Both the position numbers and the translations under genes were made by a program. The notes below the pieces were generated by a model. The model saw only the letters and a program-made list of their open reading frames with translations, ran no database searches and had not been told where the DNA came from. A DNA stretch of 16,157 bases from Rhodospirillaceae bacterium (GTDB lineage: Bacteria; Pseudomonadota; Alphaproteobacteria; UBA8366; GCA-2717185): assembly GCA_028817685.1 (NCBI GenBank), contig JAPPPC010000259.1, positions 1 through 16,157 of the forward strand, written 5' to 3'. Within the stretch, counting starts at the first letter, position 1; the number at the start of each line of letters is the position of its first letter. Of this stretch, positions 5,484-16,157 are shown piece by piece.

Positions 5484-7394
5484 CTAGAAGCCGAACATAT
5501 GATCCAAGCTGAAGCTCTCGCCCCCGTTCTGCAAACCATGATAGCCGAAAAGGCGACAGGTTTGATCGCGAATTATTATGTACCCCTCTGCCCCGGCGGC
5601 GGCCTTCTCGGCCGCGTCGAACAGCTCACCATAACACCAATGCAGAGAGCCCCCACAAGGTATTTCCACCTTGCGGTCGGCGACCTCCGCGCCGGCGCCA
5701 TCATATAGGAGTAGATGGGTATCGGACGTCGCATTCCAAGGCATGGAGGCGGGATAGATGAGATGGCACATCGTTTCCTGCGGCGCGGCGCCGAGCCGCA
5801 AAAACAACCTCGTACTCAATCCCGGCGCCGGCCCGGAATAGGATTGCGGCTCGTTGCGATAGGTCAGGACCGTGTTGAAGATATGCGCGCCGAAGCTGGT
5901 ATCCGCGCCATGGCCGGTCGCCCTGTCCTCATAACGGAACAGGCCGTGCAGCCAGCCGTCCGCCGTGCCGCCATTCGCAAAATCATAAACCAGTTCGACA
6001 TGGCCATAGCCGCTTTCGAGAACCGTGGCCGCCGACCCGTTCAACATGGAGTCGATTTCGAGCAGCGCGCGGTGATCGCGCGGCAGGTCGCCGAACGCAT
6101 GCTCACCGATTTGCCGCCCCTCGGAGTCGTACAGCAACGCGGTAACCGGAAGGCTTTCCTGCGCGGTCGACATCGGCGTGGGCAGCACCTTGGTGCGGAA
6201 ACGGTCGATCGGAAGAATGGGAGCCGGTAGCAGATAGCCCTTGCCCAGCAAATTGCCGACCTCCGCAATCCCCGGATCGGCCGAAAGATCGGTACGCTCC
6301 ACATTGGGGTGCGAAATTCGGACGCGGCCGGTGGGTGAGCGGACCTCGTAGCGGGGCCGCACGAAATGTTTGCCAGCCTGGATTTCAACCTGCGCCGGCC
6401 ATTTCAGGTCGGGGAGCAGCGTCTCCACGTCCAGGGCAAAGCTTCCGAAGGCCGGGACCTCTTGGTCCAAGAGCGCAAATTCCTGCTGGCCCATCTGACG
6501 CAAGCCAATACCGCCCGCCGGGATTGGGCAAGGATGGCTGTTCTGCACCCAAAGCACGACCTGTCCGCCCTCTTCCGGCGCGGGAAGACCGGCATAGAGG
6601 TCGGCCGGCCAGGCGTTGGCGTCATGGGTGCAGGACAGTACCGAATCCCGATCGCCATAGGTATCGAGAGCGTATTTGACGACGTCGTGTCCCGCGCCAT
6701 TGACGACATGCAGGAACAGCTGGCCCGTGAAAGGCGGCAGGTCGAAGCGCTTTCGTACCGCGCGGCTATCGACGGTGACCGACCCCACCCCGTCAGGCAG
6801 GTCCTGTTGCCAATCCGCGAGCGTCTGACCGGCGTCATCGAAAAGACGGAACCAGATCCGCGTGTTTCGCGCGCCATAACCGGCCCAGTAGTTTGCGGTT
6901 ACCAGCCGCGTGTGATCGGTATCCGTATCGCGAAAGAAGGCGAAGTTCGTCGCGAAATTGATCGGATCGAGATAGTGCCGCGGGCGGGTCAGCATCGCGT
7001 CGTCCAGACGGGCTGCGTCCAGACTGGCAATCTCGACCCCATCGGGAACCAGATGGCGGATGTGCTCGATCAGACGGTCCGCGTCGAAAGCCAGCACGAG
7101 CACGCTAGCGGGTTCGTCCTCGCGCAGGGCCGTGACCGGTTGCGTCGGACGGTCGAGAACCACACGTCCCAACGCGCCCAAATCTTGCACGTAAACGCCG
7201 CCGATCGGCAGCGCGGTCATATCGTGCAACGATGCGAAGGCGCTCGCGTGACCGGCGGGATCGTACAGTGCGACCGGACCCTCCAACCGATCCAGCAAGG
7301 CCCGGATTTTCGGCGCGGCAAGAGGATGGCCGACAGCTTTGAAAAAACTGAAACCGCCGGACACGTTGCTGAATGTATCTATATCGAGCGCCAT
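5484..7394 (-). CDS. Uncharacterised 636-residue protein with four apparent beta-type repeats
   Basis: The start chosen is the ATG at 7392-7394 (MALDIDTFSNVSGGFSFF), because AAGGA lies just before it; an open frame of 33 codons further upstream has no such site. There is no signal peptide or membrane segment, so the product is probably cytoplasmic. Four segments share a pattern of hydrophobic strand, 'yD..G', a polar strand ending in 'LP' or 'iP', a strand with 'l.vd..L', and 'G.v.v.': about residues 179-235 (FRLFDDAGQTLADW), 278-345, 417-475 (ALLYDSEGRQIGEH) and 559-615 (LLLYDGAGAEVADR). They look like repeated beta-sandwich units. The family is not recognised and no catalytic motif is evident. 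It follows the ELM1-like gene after 120 bp on the same strand, so a shared transcript is possible. GC content and codon use are those of the host. Confidence 0.75.
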   Translation of the reverse strand: MALDIDTFSNVSGGFSFFKAVGHPLAAPKIRALLDRLEGPVALYDPAGHASAFASLHDMTALPIGGVYVQDLGALGRVVLDRPTQPVTALREDEPASVLVLAFDADRLIEHIRHLVPDGVEIASLDAARLDDAMLTRPRHYLDPINFATNFAFFRDTDTDHTRLVTANYWAGYGARNTRIWFRLFDDAGQTLADWQQDLPDGVGSVTVDSRAVRKRFDLPPFTGQLFLHVVNGAGHDVVKYALDTYGDRDSVLSCTHDANAWPADLYAGLPAPEEGGQVVLWVQNSHPCPIPAGGIGLRQMGQQEFALLDQEVPAFGSFALDVETLLPDLKWPAQVEIQAGKHFVRPRYEVRSPTGRVRISHPNVERTDLSADPGIAEVGNLLGKGYLLPAPILPIDRFRTKVLPTPMSTAQESLPVTALLYDSEGRQIGEHAFGDLPRDHRALLEIDSMLNGSAATVLESGYGHVELVYDFANGGTADGWLHGLFRYEDRATGHGADTSFGAHIFNTVLTYRNEPQSYSGPAPGLSTRLFLRLGAAPQETMCHLIYPASMPWNATSDTHLLLYDGAGAEVADRKVEIPCGGSLHWCYGELFDAAEKAAAGAEGYIIIRDQTCRLFGYHGLQNGGESFSLDHMFGF

Positions 7395-7514
7395 TTTCCT
7401 TCCCGGCGGACGCATGCGATGGGCGCCGCAATCTTGCTTGTTTTGGCCGGAACCCGGCGATTCAAGATATAGGGATTCGCCGGAATCAGGCAATCGCGTT
7501 CGGGTGATGTGGCG

Positions 7515-8474
7515 CTATGCCGCGCGTCCCATCAAGCGGCAAATTTCGGCAGCGGCATAGGCCGTATCGTCGAACGGCTCGTAATGCCAATCCTGCGGCT
7601 GTCCGGAGAAGGGCCGCGTGATGCCCTCCTCGCGAAGGGCCTGATGAAACCGCTGGAACTTGGCGCTGCCTCCCGGCAGGTCGAAAACATAGACCGGTTT
7701 TCCGGTCGCGCAGGCTTCGGAGACCATGCTGACCGAATCGCAGGTTACGACAATCTGGTCCGCCTGGGCCAGGTAACCGAAATAAGGGTTGTCACCAGTA
7801 CCATCCCAAATCTCGGCGCGGCAGCCCTGCAAGCCGTCCTGCAATGCCGCGATATTTTCCGCGCCGCTGCGCCGCGATGGCGTAACGAGCAACGTACCGC
7901 CGCTCTCCGCAACGAAAGAGGCGAGCTTTCCGGCGAACGGCGCAACGATGTCCGGAGTCATCCGGTACACCCGGTTCGGCCCCCCGACCAGAACCGCGAT
8001 CAGCGGCCGCGGTAAATCGGCCAAGATACGATCGTATTGCGCCGCCGCATCGCGCAGGCGGGCTTGCGTAACCCGGTGTATCGCACCCTTGGTCACGATG
8101 ACATTGTCACCGGTCAACGCGTCATGGGTGCCGGCAACGATCAAATCGAAAGCACTCGACCGCACATGCGGGTTTTGAATATGAGCACAAAAACTGCGGC
8201 CGCCGCTCGCCCGCTTGACGGCGAGCGCGGGTCCAATCGATTTGCGGCCGCAGGAAATGACCAGGTCTGGCCAGGGCGGCGTCAACGGGTCGCTGGACGA
8301 ATCCAGGCCAAATACGCCTGGCGGCCATACCCGGGGCGGCAGCCAACGCCAAGGGGGCCGCAAACTTATGGTCTTTTCTTCGAAGGGCATTCCGACCGCT
8401 TCGGCCAGCCCGACGGCTTGCGTGACCATGCCGGCCATGCCCTCGGTCAGAACCCAAGCGATGCTGTTTGTCAT
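7515..8474 (-). CDS. ELM1-family (DUF1022) GT-B-like protein
   Basis: This gene encodes 319 residues from the ATG at 8472-8474; a second ATG five codons upstream is possible, and neither has a strong ribosome binding site. The start MTNSIAWVLTEGMAGMVTQA, followed by VGLAEAVG, is the usual opening of the family: a strand, a glycine-rich turn, then a helix in which the protein 'scans' for its partner. Further family features are 'LVISCGRKSIGPALAVKR', 'HIQNPHV', 'VLVGGPNRVYRMT', 'LLVTPSRRSG' and 'VVTCDSVSMVSEACATGKPV'. Plant ELM1 recruits a dynamin-related protein to mitochondria for fission; the fold resembles GT-B glycosyltransferases, and the role in bacteria is not established. The 636-residue gene follows it, and the Lrp-type gene is divergent. 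The plant-based name should not be read as function here. Confidence 0.88.
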   Translation of the reverse strand: MTNSIAWVLTEGMAGMVTQAVGLAEAVGMPFEEKTISLRPPWRWLPPRVWPPGVFGLDSSSDPLTPPWPDLVISCGRKSIGPALAVKRASGGRSFCAHIQNPHVRSSAFDLIVAGTHDALTGDNVIVTKGAIHRVTQARLRDAAAQYDRILADLPRPLIAVLVGGPNRVYRMTPDIVAPFAGKLASFVAESGGTLLVTPSRRSGAENIAALQDGLQGCRAEIWDGTGDNPYFGYLAQADQIVVTCDSVSMVSEACATGKPVYVFDLPGGSAKFQRFHQALREEGITRPFSGQPQDWHYEPFDDTAYAAAEICRLMGRAA

Positions 8475-8565
8475 TGGTCGGCCGCACATGGAATCAGTGG
8501 CGACGGACTATGGCGATATGCGGACTGCGGGGCAAGCGGGGCCCTTGCGCCCCCTTCGCAACCTT

Positions 8566-8578
8566 GTAATATTATTAC
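8566..8578. promoter_or_regulatory. AT-rich palindrome in the ELM1/Lrp divergent region, candidate Lrp site
   Basis: GTAATA-T-TATTAC is a perfect 13-bp palindrome, 25 bp before the Lrp-type ATG and 91 bp before the ELM1-like start. Lrp/AsnC proteins commonly bind AT-rich imperfect palindromes of about 15 bp in their own promoters. Autoregulation, possibly with control of the divergent gene, is a reasonable inference. Confidence 0.45.
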
Positions 8579-8603
8579 CCCACTCATCCTGATGGGAGCA
8601 TCC

Positions 8604-9104
8604 ATGCGCCGCGTGAAACTCGACCGTATCGACCGCCGAATTCTGCGCGACCTGCAGGATGACGGCCGGATCACGAATGTCGAATTGGCGCGCCGCGCGG
8701 GCATTTCCGCGCCCCCCTGTCTGCGACGCGTGCGGGCGCTGGAGGATGCGGGCTATATCCGCGGCTATCACGCCGACGTCGATCCGGAACTGCTCGGCTT
8801 TGGCGTCATGGTCTTCGCCCAGGTCGGTCTGACCAGTCAGGCGGAATCGGATCTGGTCGCGTTCGAATCCCTGGTCGCGAGCTGGCCGGAAGTGCGGGAG
8901 TGCCACATGCTGGCCGGCGAAACCGACTTCCTGCTGAAGATCGTGGCCCATGACTGGGACAGCTATAACCGCTTCCTGACATCGCAGCTGACCGCCGCCC
9001 CAAATGTCAGCCACGTGAAATCGGCCCTGGCGATCAGGCTATCGAAACAGGATTTTGGTGTGCCGATCGATGTCGATGGCGCGCCGGTCGAAAGCGACGA
9101 TTAG
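8604..9104 (+). CDS. Lrp/AsnC-family transcriptional regulator
   Basis: This gene encodes 166 residues. The ATG at 8604 has GGGAG five bases before it; an ATG four codons upstream is less well placed. Residues 1-60 are the typical N-terminal DNA-binding domain (LDRIDRRILRDLQDDGRI, then 'NVELARRAGISAPPCLRRVRALEDAGYIRGY'). Residues about 68-145 form the RAM domain, which binds small effectors, usually amino acids, and drives assembly into dimers and octamers ('VFAQVGL', 'VRECHMLAGETDFLLKIVAHD', 'NVSHVKSALAI'). Specific amino acid and targets are unknown. The gene is divergent from the ELM1-like gene across a 129-bp region with an AT-rich palindrome. It meets greA tail to tail with only 6 bp between the stops, so transcripts may overlap. 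Confidence 0.93.
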   Translation: MRRVKLDRIDRRILRDLQDDGRITNVELARRAGISAPPCLRRVRALEDAGYIRGYHADVDPELLGFGVMVFAQVGLTSQAESDLVAFESLVASWPEVRECHMLAGETDFLLKIVAHDWDSYNRFLTSQLTAAPNVSHVKSALAIRLSKQDFGVPIDVDGAPVESDD

Positions 9105-9110
9105 CGCGAA

Positions 9111-9584
9111 CTACTTGAATTTCACCTTGACGATTTCGTAGTCCTTCTGGCCCCGCGGGGTCACGACTTCAACGGAATCGCCAACCGATTTGCCGATCAG
9201 CGCGCGCGCGATCGGCGCGGCGACGGACAGACGACCATCGGCGATATCGGCCTCGTGCTCGCCAACGATCTGATAGGTGGTCTCCTCGTCGGTTTCCTCG
9301 TCCGCGATCGTGACGGTGGCCCCGAAACGCACGGTCTTGCCGCTCAATTTGGAGACGTCGATGACGTCAGCGCGGCTGATCTTGTCCTCGATTTCCGCAA
9401 TGCGTCCTTCGATGAAACTCTGCCGGTCACGCGCCGCGTGATACTCGGCGTTTTCCGACAGGTCGCCATGCTCCCGCGCCTCGGCAATCGCTTTGATCAC
9501 CGCCGGACGGTCATTCGTCTTCAGGGTTTGCAGTTCGGACTTCAGGCCTTCGAAACCGCCTGTTGTCATGGGAACTTTATCCAT
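9111..9584 (-). CDS. greA: Transcription elongation factor GreA
   Basis: This gene encodes 157 residues, the usual length. The start is ATG ([14 protein letters not shown]); a GTG three codons earlier is in frame but unnecessary. GreA enters the secondary channel of RNA polymerase and stimulates cleavage of backtracked RNA, freeing arrested complexes. The N-terminal coiled coil (about 1-75) has the signature tip '[16 protein letters not shown]', whose Asp41 and Glu44 hold the catalytic magnesium. The C-terminal FKBP-like domain (about 82-157; '[20 protein letters not shown]' and '[13 protein letters not shown]') is complete. It lies 133 bp behind carB on the same strand with no terminator between, so it may be cotranscribed with carAB; a separate promoter in the gap is not excluded. 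Confidence 0.97.
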   Translation of the reverse strand: MDKVPMTTGGFEGLKSELQTLKTNDRPAVIKAIAEAREHGDLSENAEYHAARDRQSFIEGRIAEIEDKISRADVIDVSKLSGKTVRFGATVTIADEETDEETTYQIVGEHEADIADGRLSVAAPIARALIGKSVGDSVEVVTPRGQKDYEIVKVKFK

Positions 9585-9717
9585 CGCTATCACTCAACGT
9601 TCTACAAACAACTGTCTTGTCACGGGAAACGCCACCTAGCGTATCGTCCGCCCGATTCGATATTTCGTCAATATGTGAGGAAATGGTTAAGAAAAACCGG
9701 CAAACGATCCAAGAAAA

Positions 9718-12961
<3,244 letters not shown>

Positions 12962-12969
<8 letters not shown>

Positions 12970-14134
12970 TGGCTTCCATCAGCGCGACGAAACGGTCGAA
13001 GAGGTAGTGGCTGTCCTGCGGGCCGGGCGAGGCTTCCGGATGATGCTGCACGCCGAAGACCGGTCGGTCGGTGACCTTCAGCCCCTCCGGGGTGCCGTCG
13101 AACAAGGACTGGTGGGTCAGCACGACATTGTCCGGCAGCGTTTCGACGTCGACCATGAAACCGTGGTTCTGGCTGGTGATCTCAACCTTTCCGGTCTCCA
13201 AATCCTTCACCGGGTGGTTCGCACCGCGATGGCCGTGATGCATCTTCTCCGTCTTGGCGCCGAGCGCCAGCGCGAGAATCTGGTAACCGAGGCAAATGCC
13301 AAAGGTCGGGATGTTCTTTTCGATGACCGCCTGCACCGCCGGAATCGCGTAGCTGCCGGTCGCCGCCGGATCACCGGGGCCGTTCGACAGAAAGACACCG
13401 TCCGGTTTGTGGCGCAATATGTCGTCGGCACTCGCCGTCGCCGGCACCACGGTTACCGCGCAGCCCAGTTCGGCAAGGCAGCGCAGGATGTTGCGCTTGG
13501 CGCCGAAGTCGACCGCGACGACCTTGAACCGCGGCGCGCTCTGCGCGCCATAGCCTTGACCCAGCGCCCAGGCGGTTTCCGTCCAGTCGTAGGATTGCGT
13601 GCAGCTCACCTCTTTTGCCAGATCCATGCCTTCGAGGCCGGGCCACGCAGCGGCCTCCGCCACGCAGGCATCGATGTCGAACGCGCCGTTGGTAACGTGC
13701 GTCAACACGCCGTTCGGTGCGCCGAGATCGCGAATGCGGCGGGTCACCCGGCGTGTGTCGATACCGGCGACACCGACCAGATCGTGGCTCTTCAGCCAGG
13801 CATCGAGATGCTGCACGGCGCGGAAGTTCGACGGGTCGGTGATATCTGCGCGCAGCACGCAGCCGCGCGCTGCCGGCGTCACGGTTTCGATGTCTTCCGG
13901 ATTGGTGCCGACATTGCCGATATGCGGGAAGGTGAAGTTGATGATCTGACCCGCATAGGATGGGTCGGTCAGGATTTCCTGATAGCCGGTGATCGAGGTG
14001 TTGAAACAGACTTCGCCGACCGCGTTTCCGGACGCGCCGATACCGCGGCCCCAGAACACGGAGCCGTCGGCCAGAATCAACGCCGCTGTGCTGCCTTCCG
14101 GCGGCGTGGCGGACGTCGTCATGGTCTTCGGCAT
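12962..14134 (-). CDS. carA: Carbamoyl-phosphate synthase, small (glutaminase) subunit
   Basis: This gene encodes 390 residues from the ATG at 14132-14134 ([14 protein letters not shown]); an ATG four codons later or a GTG four codons earlier are alternatives, and none has a strong ribosome binding site. It hydrolyses glutamine and passes ammonia to CarB. The N-terminal CPSase_sm domain (about 15-150) shows '[14 protein letters not shown]', '[17 protein letters not shown]' and '[13 protein letters not shown]'. The class-I glutamine amidotransferase domain (about 203-385) has the nucleophile elbow 'FGICLGYQ' (Cys281), 'GANHPVKD', 'SQNHGFMVD' and the catalytic His365/Glu367 pair in '[14 protein letters not shown]'. 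The residue after 'CLG' is Tyr284, where His is usual in CarA. The gene is first of a carA-carB-(greA) unit. Confidence 0.98.
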
Positions 14135-14230
14135 ACTAAAGGACACAATCTAACATATGGCACTGATTCGCCTGGACAATTTGCCGAACCGTGCGGTTAC
14201 GCGTCAATCGATCATCGATAAATCGGCGGA

Positions 14231-14259
14231 GTTCTAAGCAAATCATGTGCCAGGGTCAA
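14231..14259 (-). promoter_or_regulatory. Candidate sigma-70-type promoter of carAB
   Basis: Read on the minus strand, TTGACC (complement of 14254-14259) and TAGAAC (complement of 14231-14236) are separated by exactly 17 bases. Transcription would begin near 14224, leaving a leader of about 90 bases before carA. The leader shows no obvious attenuator or terminator. A weaker pair (TTGACG, then GCAAAT after 17 bases) occurs nearer the gene. Confidence 0.5.
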
Positions 14260-14314
14260 GCAAATTAATCTAATTTTATTGTTTGTTTTCAACAAGTTAT
14301 AAATTAACCCAAAG

Positions 14315-14343
14315 TTGCCATCGGAAAAGGGATCGGGTACCGT
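14315..14343 (+). promoter_or_regulatory. Possible promoter of the yqeY-like gene
   Basis: TTGCCA (14315-14320) and TACCGT (14338-14343) are separated by 17 bases and lie about 40 bp before the ATG. The -10 match is weak. A TATAAA at 14298-14303 lacks a properly spaced -35 box. The assignment is tentative. Confidence 0.25.
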
Positions 14344-14384
14344 TTCTTATTAGTCTTTCCGACGGGGCAATTTCGGGGCCGGAA

Positions 14385-14840
14385 ATGTTGCGTAACGCGT
14401 TGAGCGAGTCGCTCAAGGAGGCCATGCGATCGCAGGACAAGATCGCCATCTCGACACTGCGTCTGGTCCTGGCGGCGCTCAAGGACAGGGATATCGCGGC
14501 GCGCGCAGATGGCGAGGCGTCCGATCTCGGCGACGCGGAGATCCTTTCGATGCTGGAGACGATGGTCAAACAGCGGCGCGAAAGCATCAAGATGTATGAA
14601 AAGGGTGGACGGCCGGAACTGGCCGAGCAGGAGAGCGCCGAGATCGCAATCATCGAAGGGTTCCTGCCCAAACAGCTCGACGAGGGCGAAATCGAATCAG
14701 CAGTCACCGCGGCGATCGCCGAAGTCGGTGCGGACAGCTTGAAACAGATGGGCAAGGTAATGGCGAGCTTACGCCAGAACTATGCCGGTCAAATGGATTT
14801 CGGCAAGGCGGGCGCGATCGCCAAACAGCGTCTGGCCTAA
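14385..14840 (+). CDS. GatB/YqeY domain protein
   Basis: This gene encodes 151 residues from the ATG at 14385 (MLRNALSESLKEAMRSQDK), the normal length for YqeY proteins; the frame is open further upstream, but that extension crosses the promoter region and is not protein-like. The N-terminal helical part contains 'KIAISTLRLVLAALKDRDI' and the C-terminal part 'EGFLPKQLDEGEIESAVTAA' and 'KQMGKVMASLRQNYAGQMD', both standard for the family. The C-terminal domain is shared with the tail of GatB and with tRNA-dependent amidotransferases, where it contacts tRNA; the role of stand-alone YqeY is not settled. In alphaproteobacteria it commonly sits just before dnaG, as here, with 54 bp between. It is divergent from carA across 250 bp. 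Confidence 0.92.
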   Translation: MLRNALSESLKEAMRSQDKIAISTLRLVLAALKDRDIAARADGEASDLGDAEILSMLETMVKQRRESIKMYEKGGRPELAEQESAEIAIIEGFLPKQLDEGEIESAVTAAIAEVGADSLKQMGKVMASLRQNYAGQMDFGKAGAIAKQRLA

Positions 14841-14894
14841 TCGCAGCGGCAGCCTATGCTGCCAATAGAACGATAAAGTAGCGAGGCGTGCCCG

Positions 14895-16157
14895 TTGGCA
14901 TTTCCGAACAGGCTTCTGGAAGATATTCGAGCGCGGATCGCATTGCCGGATGTGGTCGGCAAGCGGGTCAAGCTCACGCGCAAGGGGCGCGAACATTCCG
15001 GCCTGTGCCCGTTCCACAACGAGAAGACGCCCTCCTTCACCGTCAGCGAGGATAAGGGCTTCTATCACTGCTTCGGCTGCGGCGCGCATGGCGACGTGAT
15101 CTCCTTCGTCATGAATACCGAGGGGCTGTCCTTTCCTGAGGCGGTGGAACGGCTGGCCGCGGACGCCGGACTCGAAGTGCCGGTCGAGACGCCGGAAGCA
15201 CGGGCCGAAGCGGAACGGCGCGCCGACCTGTACGATGTGGTCGAAGCAGCCTGCGTCTGGTTCGAGACGCAGTTGCGGGAACCGGCCGGCCAAGCAGCAC
15301 TGGACTATCTGCGCGGCCGCGGCTTGCGCGACGAAACGATCGCCCAGTTCCGGCTGGGTTACGCGCCGGACCGCGGCGCCGGTCTGTCCGTCATGCTGAA
15401 GGCGAAGGGCGCAACCGAAGATCAGATCGTGGAAGCGGGATTGCTTCGGCGGCCCGACGACGGCCGGTCGCCCTATCCGTTCTTCCGCGACCGGGTCATG
15501 TTCCCCATCTCCGACCGGCGCGGACGCACCATCGCTTTCGGCGGCCGGTTGATGGGCGACGCGAAAGCGGCGAAATATGTCAACTCGCCGGACACGCCGC
15601 TCTTCGACAAGGGACGCAACCTTTACAATTTCGGGGCAGCGCGCCAGGCCAGCTTCGACTCCGGCCAACTTGTCGTTGCGGAAGGCTATATGGACGTGAT
15701 CGCCCTGTCGCAGGCGGGCATCACGGCCGCGGTGGCCCCCTTGGGTACCGCGTTGACCGAAGACCAGATTCGGGCGCTGTGGCGACTGGCGGCGGAACCG
15801 GTGCTGTGCTTTGACGGCGACACGGCGGGGCAGCGCGCGGCGGGCCGCGCGGCGGAACGGGTCCTGCCCCTGCTGCAGCCCGGCAAGTCGCTGCGCTTCG
15901 CCTTGCTGCCGGCGGGCGAAGACCCGGACAGCCTGATCGGACGCCAGGGTGCCGGTGCGATGCGCCAGCTTTTGGAGGCCGCCCAGCCGCTGTCGGACGT
16001 GATGTGGCGGCTAGAGGCCGGCGCCGGCCCGGTGGACACGCCGGAACGCCGCGCCGACCTGCAGGCGCGCTTGATGAAACGGGTCGGCGAAATCGCTGAG
16101 CCGACCGTGCGCGAATTCTATCGCGACGCGATCCGCGACCGCCTGCAGGCCGCATTC
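14895..16157 (+). CDS. dnaG: DNA primase, N-terminal 421 residues (runs off the window)
   Basis: DnaG makes RNA primers for DnaB-driven replication. The frame must start at TTG (14895): the nearest in-frame stop upstream is TAA at 14874-14876, no ATG or GTG lies between, and GAGG (14883-14886) is well spaced. The product begins MAFPNRLLEDIRARIALPDV. The CHC2 zinc ribbon is complete (Cys38, His41, Cys59 and Cys62 in 'CPFHNEKTPSF' and 'YHCFGCGAHGD'). The catalytic core follows ('YPFFRDRVMFPISDRRGRTI', 'AFGGRLMGD', 'KYVNSPDTPLFDKGRNLY'), with the Toprim motifs at Glu263 ('VVAEGYMDVIAL') and Asp307/Asp309 ('CFDGDTAGQRAA'), which bind magnesium. The helicase-binding C-terminus lies outside. A 6-bp hairpin (14848-14863) in the gap after the yqeY-like gene has no T-run, so the two are probably cotranscribed. 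Confidence 0.96.
   Translation, partial: MAFPNRLLEDIRARIALPDVVGKRVKLTRKGREHSGLCPFHNEKTPSFTVSEDKGFYHCFGCGAHGDVISFVMNTEGLSFPEAVERLAADAGLEVPVETPEARAEAERRADLYDVVEAACVWFETQLREPAGQAALDYLRGRGLRDETIAQFRLGYAPDRGAGLSVMLKAKGATEDQIVEAGLLRRPDDGRSPYPFFRDRVMFPISDRRGRTIAFGGRLMGDAKAAKYVNSPDTPLFDKGRNLYNFGAARQASFDSGQLVVAEGYMDVIALSQAGITAAVAPLGTALTEDQIRALWRLAAEPVLCFDGDTAGQRAAGRAAERVLPLLQPGKSLRFALLPAGEDPDSLIGRQGAGAMRQLLEAAQPLSDVMWRLEAGAGPVDTPERRADLQARLMKRVGEIAEPTVREFYRDAIRDRLQAAF

Noticed and set aside
8530..8556. GC-rich partial inverted repeat (GGGGCAAG with CTTGCGCCCC) in the ELM1/Lrp spacer as a terminator
   Set aside because: It is imperfect, has no T-run and lies between divergent starts, where a terminator would not be expected.
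14283..14384. Upstream extension of the yqeY-like frame by 34 codons
   Set aside because: The extension crosses AT-rich promoter DNA and does not resemble the family; the ATG at 14385 gives the normal family length.
14848..14863. GGCAGC-CTAT-GCTGCC hairpin between the yqeY-like gene and dnaG as a terminator
   Set aside because: The stem is only 6 bp and no T-run follows; it could at most modulate the downstream gene.

Overview
The window looks like the chromosome of a GC-rich alphaproteobacterium, probably Rhodospirillales-like. This rests on the gene order carA-carB-greA next to a divergent yqeY-like gene and dnaG, on an ELM1-family (DUF1022) protein, and on GC-rich third codon positions from about 4.5 kb onward. 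The placement is inferred from gene content and order; no database was searched.

Positions 1 to about 2400 form a visibly AT-richer accessory segment, with all its genes on the minus strand. It holds the start of a SnoaL/NTF2-like protein (cut by the window edge), a 207-residue protein that looks like a tandem duplication of a dimeric alpha+beta-barrel (ABM/NIPSNAP-like) domain, and a 222-residue winged-helix DNA-binding protein of unknown role. Just past the stop codon of the last gene is a phased array of four short direct repeats at exactly 21-bp spacing, overlapped by an 11-bp inverted repeat. Several palindromes lie in front of the genes and could be operators.

Positions about 2409 to 4150 are a scar. 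They contain a short GC-rich ORF that appears to lose its 5' end at the insertion sequence, then an IS3-family element with an intact orfA, an orfB broken by two one-base deletions and no recognisable left end, then the 5' part of a secreted pentapeptide-repeat gene carrying an internal stop and cut off by the right end of the element. From 4151 to 4532 no protein gene is evident, but there is a strong minus-strand terminator and a 17-bp palindrome.

From 4533 to 8474, on the minus strand, lie a LysR regulator, a 636-residue protein of unknown function with four apparent internal beta-type repeats, and an ELM1-like protein; their order and spacing would allow an ELM1-to-LysR transcript. An Lrp/AsnC regulator is divergent from the ELM1-like gene and meets greA tail to tail.

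The right third is housekeeping. carA and carB overlap by 8 bases and are followed by greA; together they supply carbamoyl phosphate for pyrimidine and arginine synthesis and rescue stalled RNA polymerase. A good sigma-70-type promoter lies before carA. Divergently, a yqeY-like gene precedes dnaG (primase), which begins at a TTG codon and runs off the window. No tRNA, rRNA or CRISPR array was seen.
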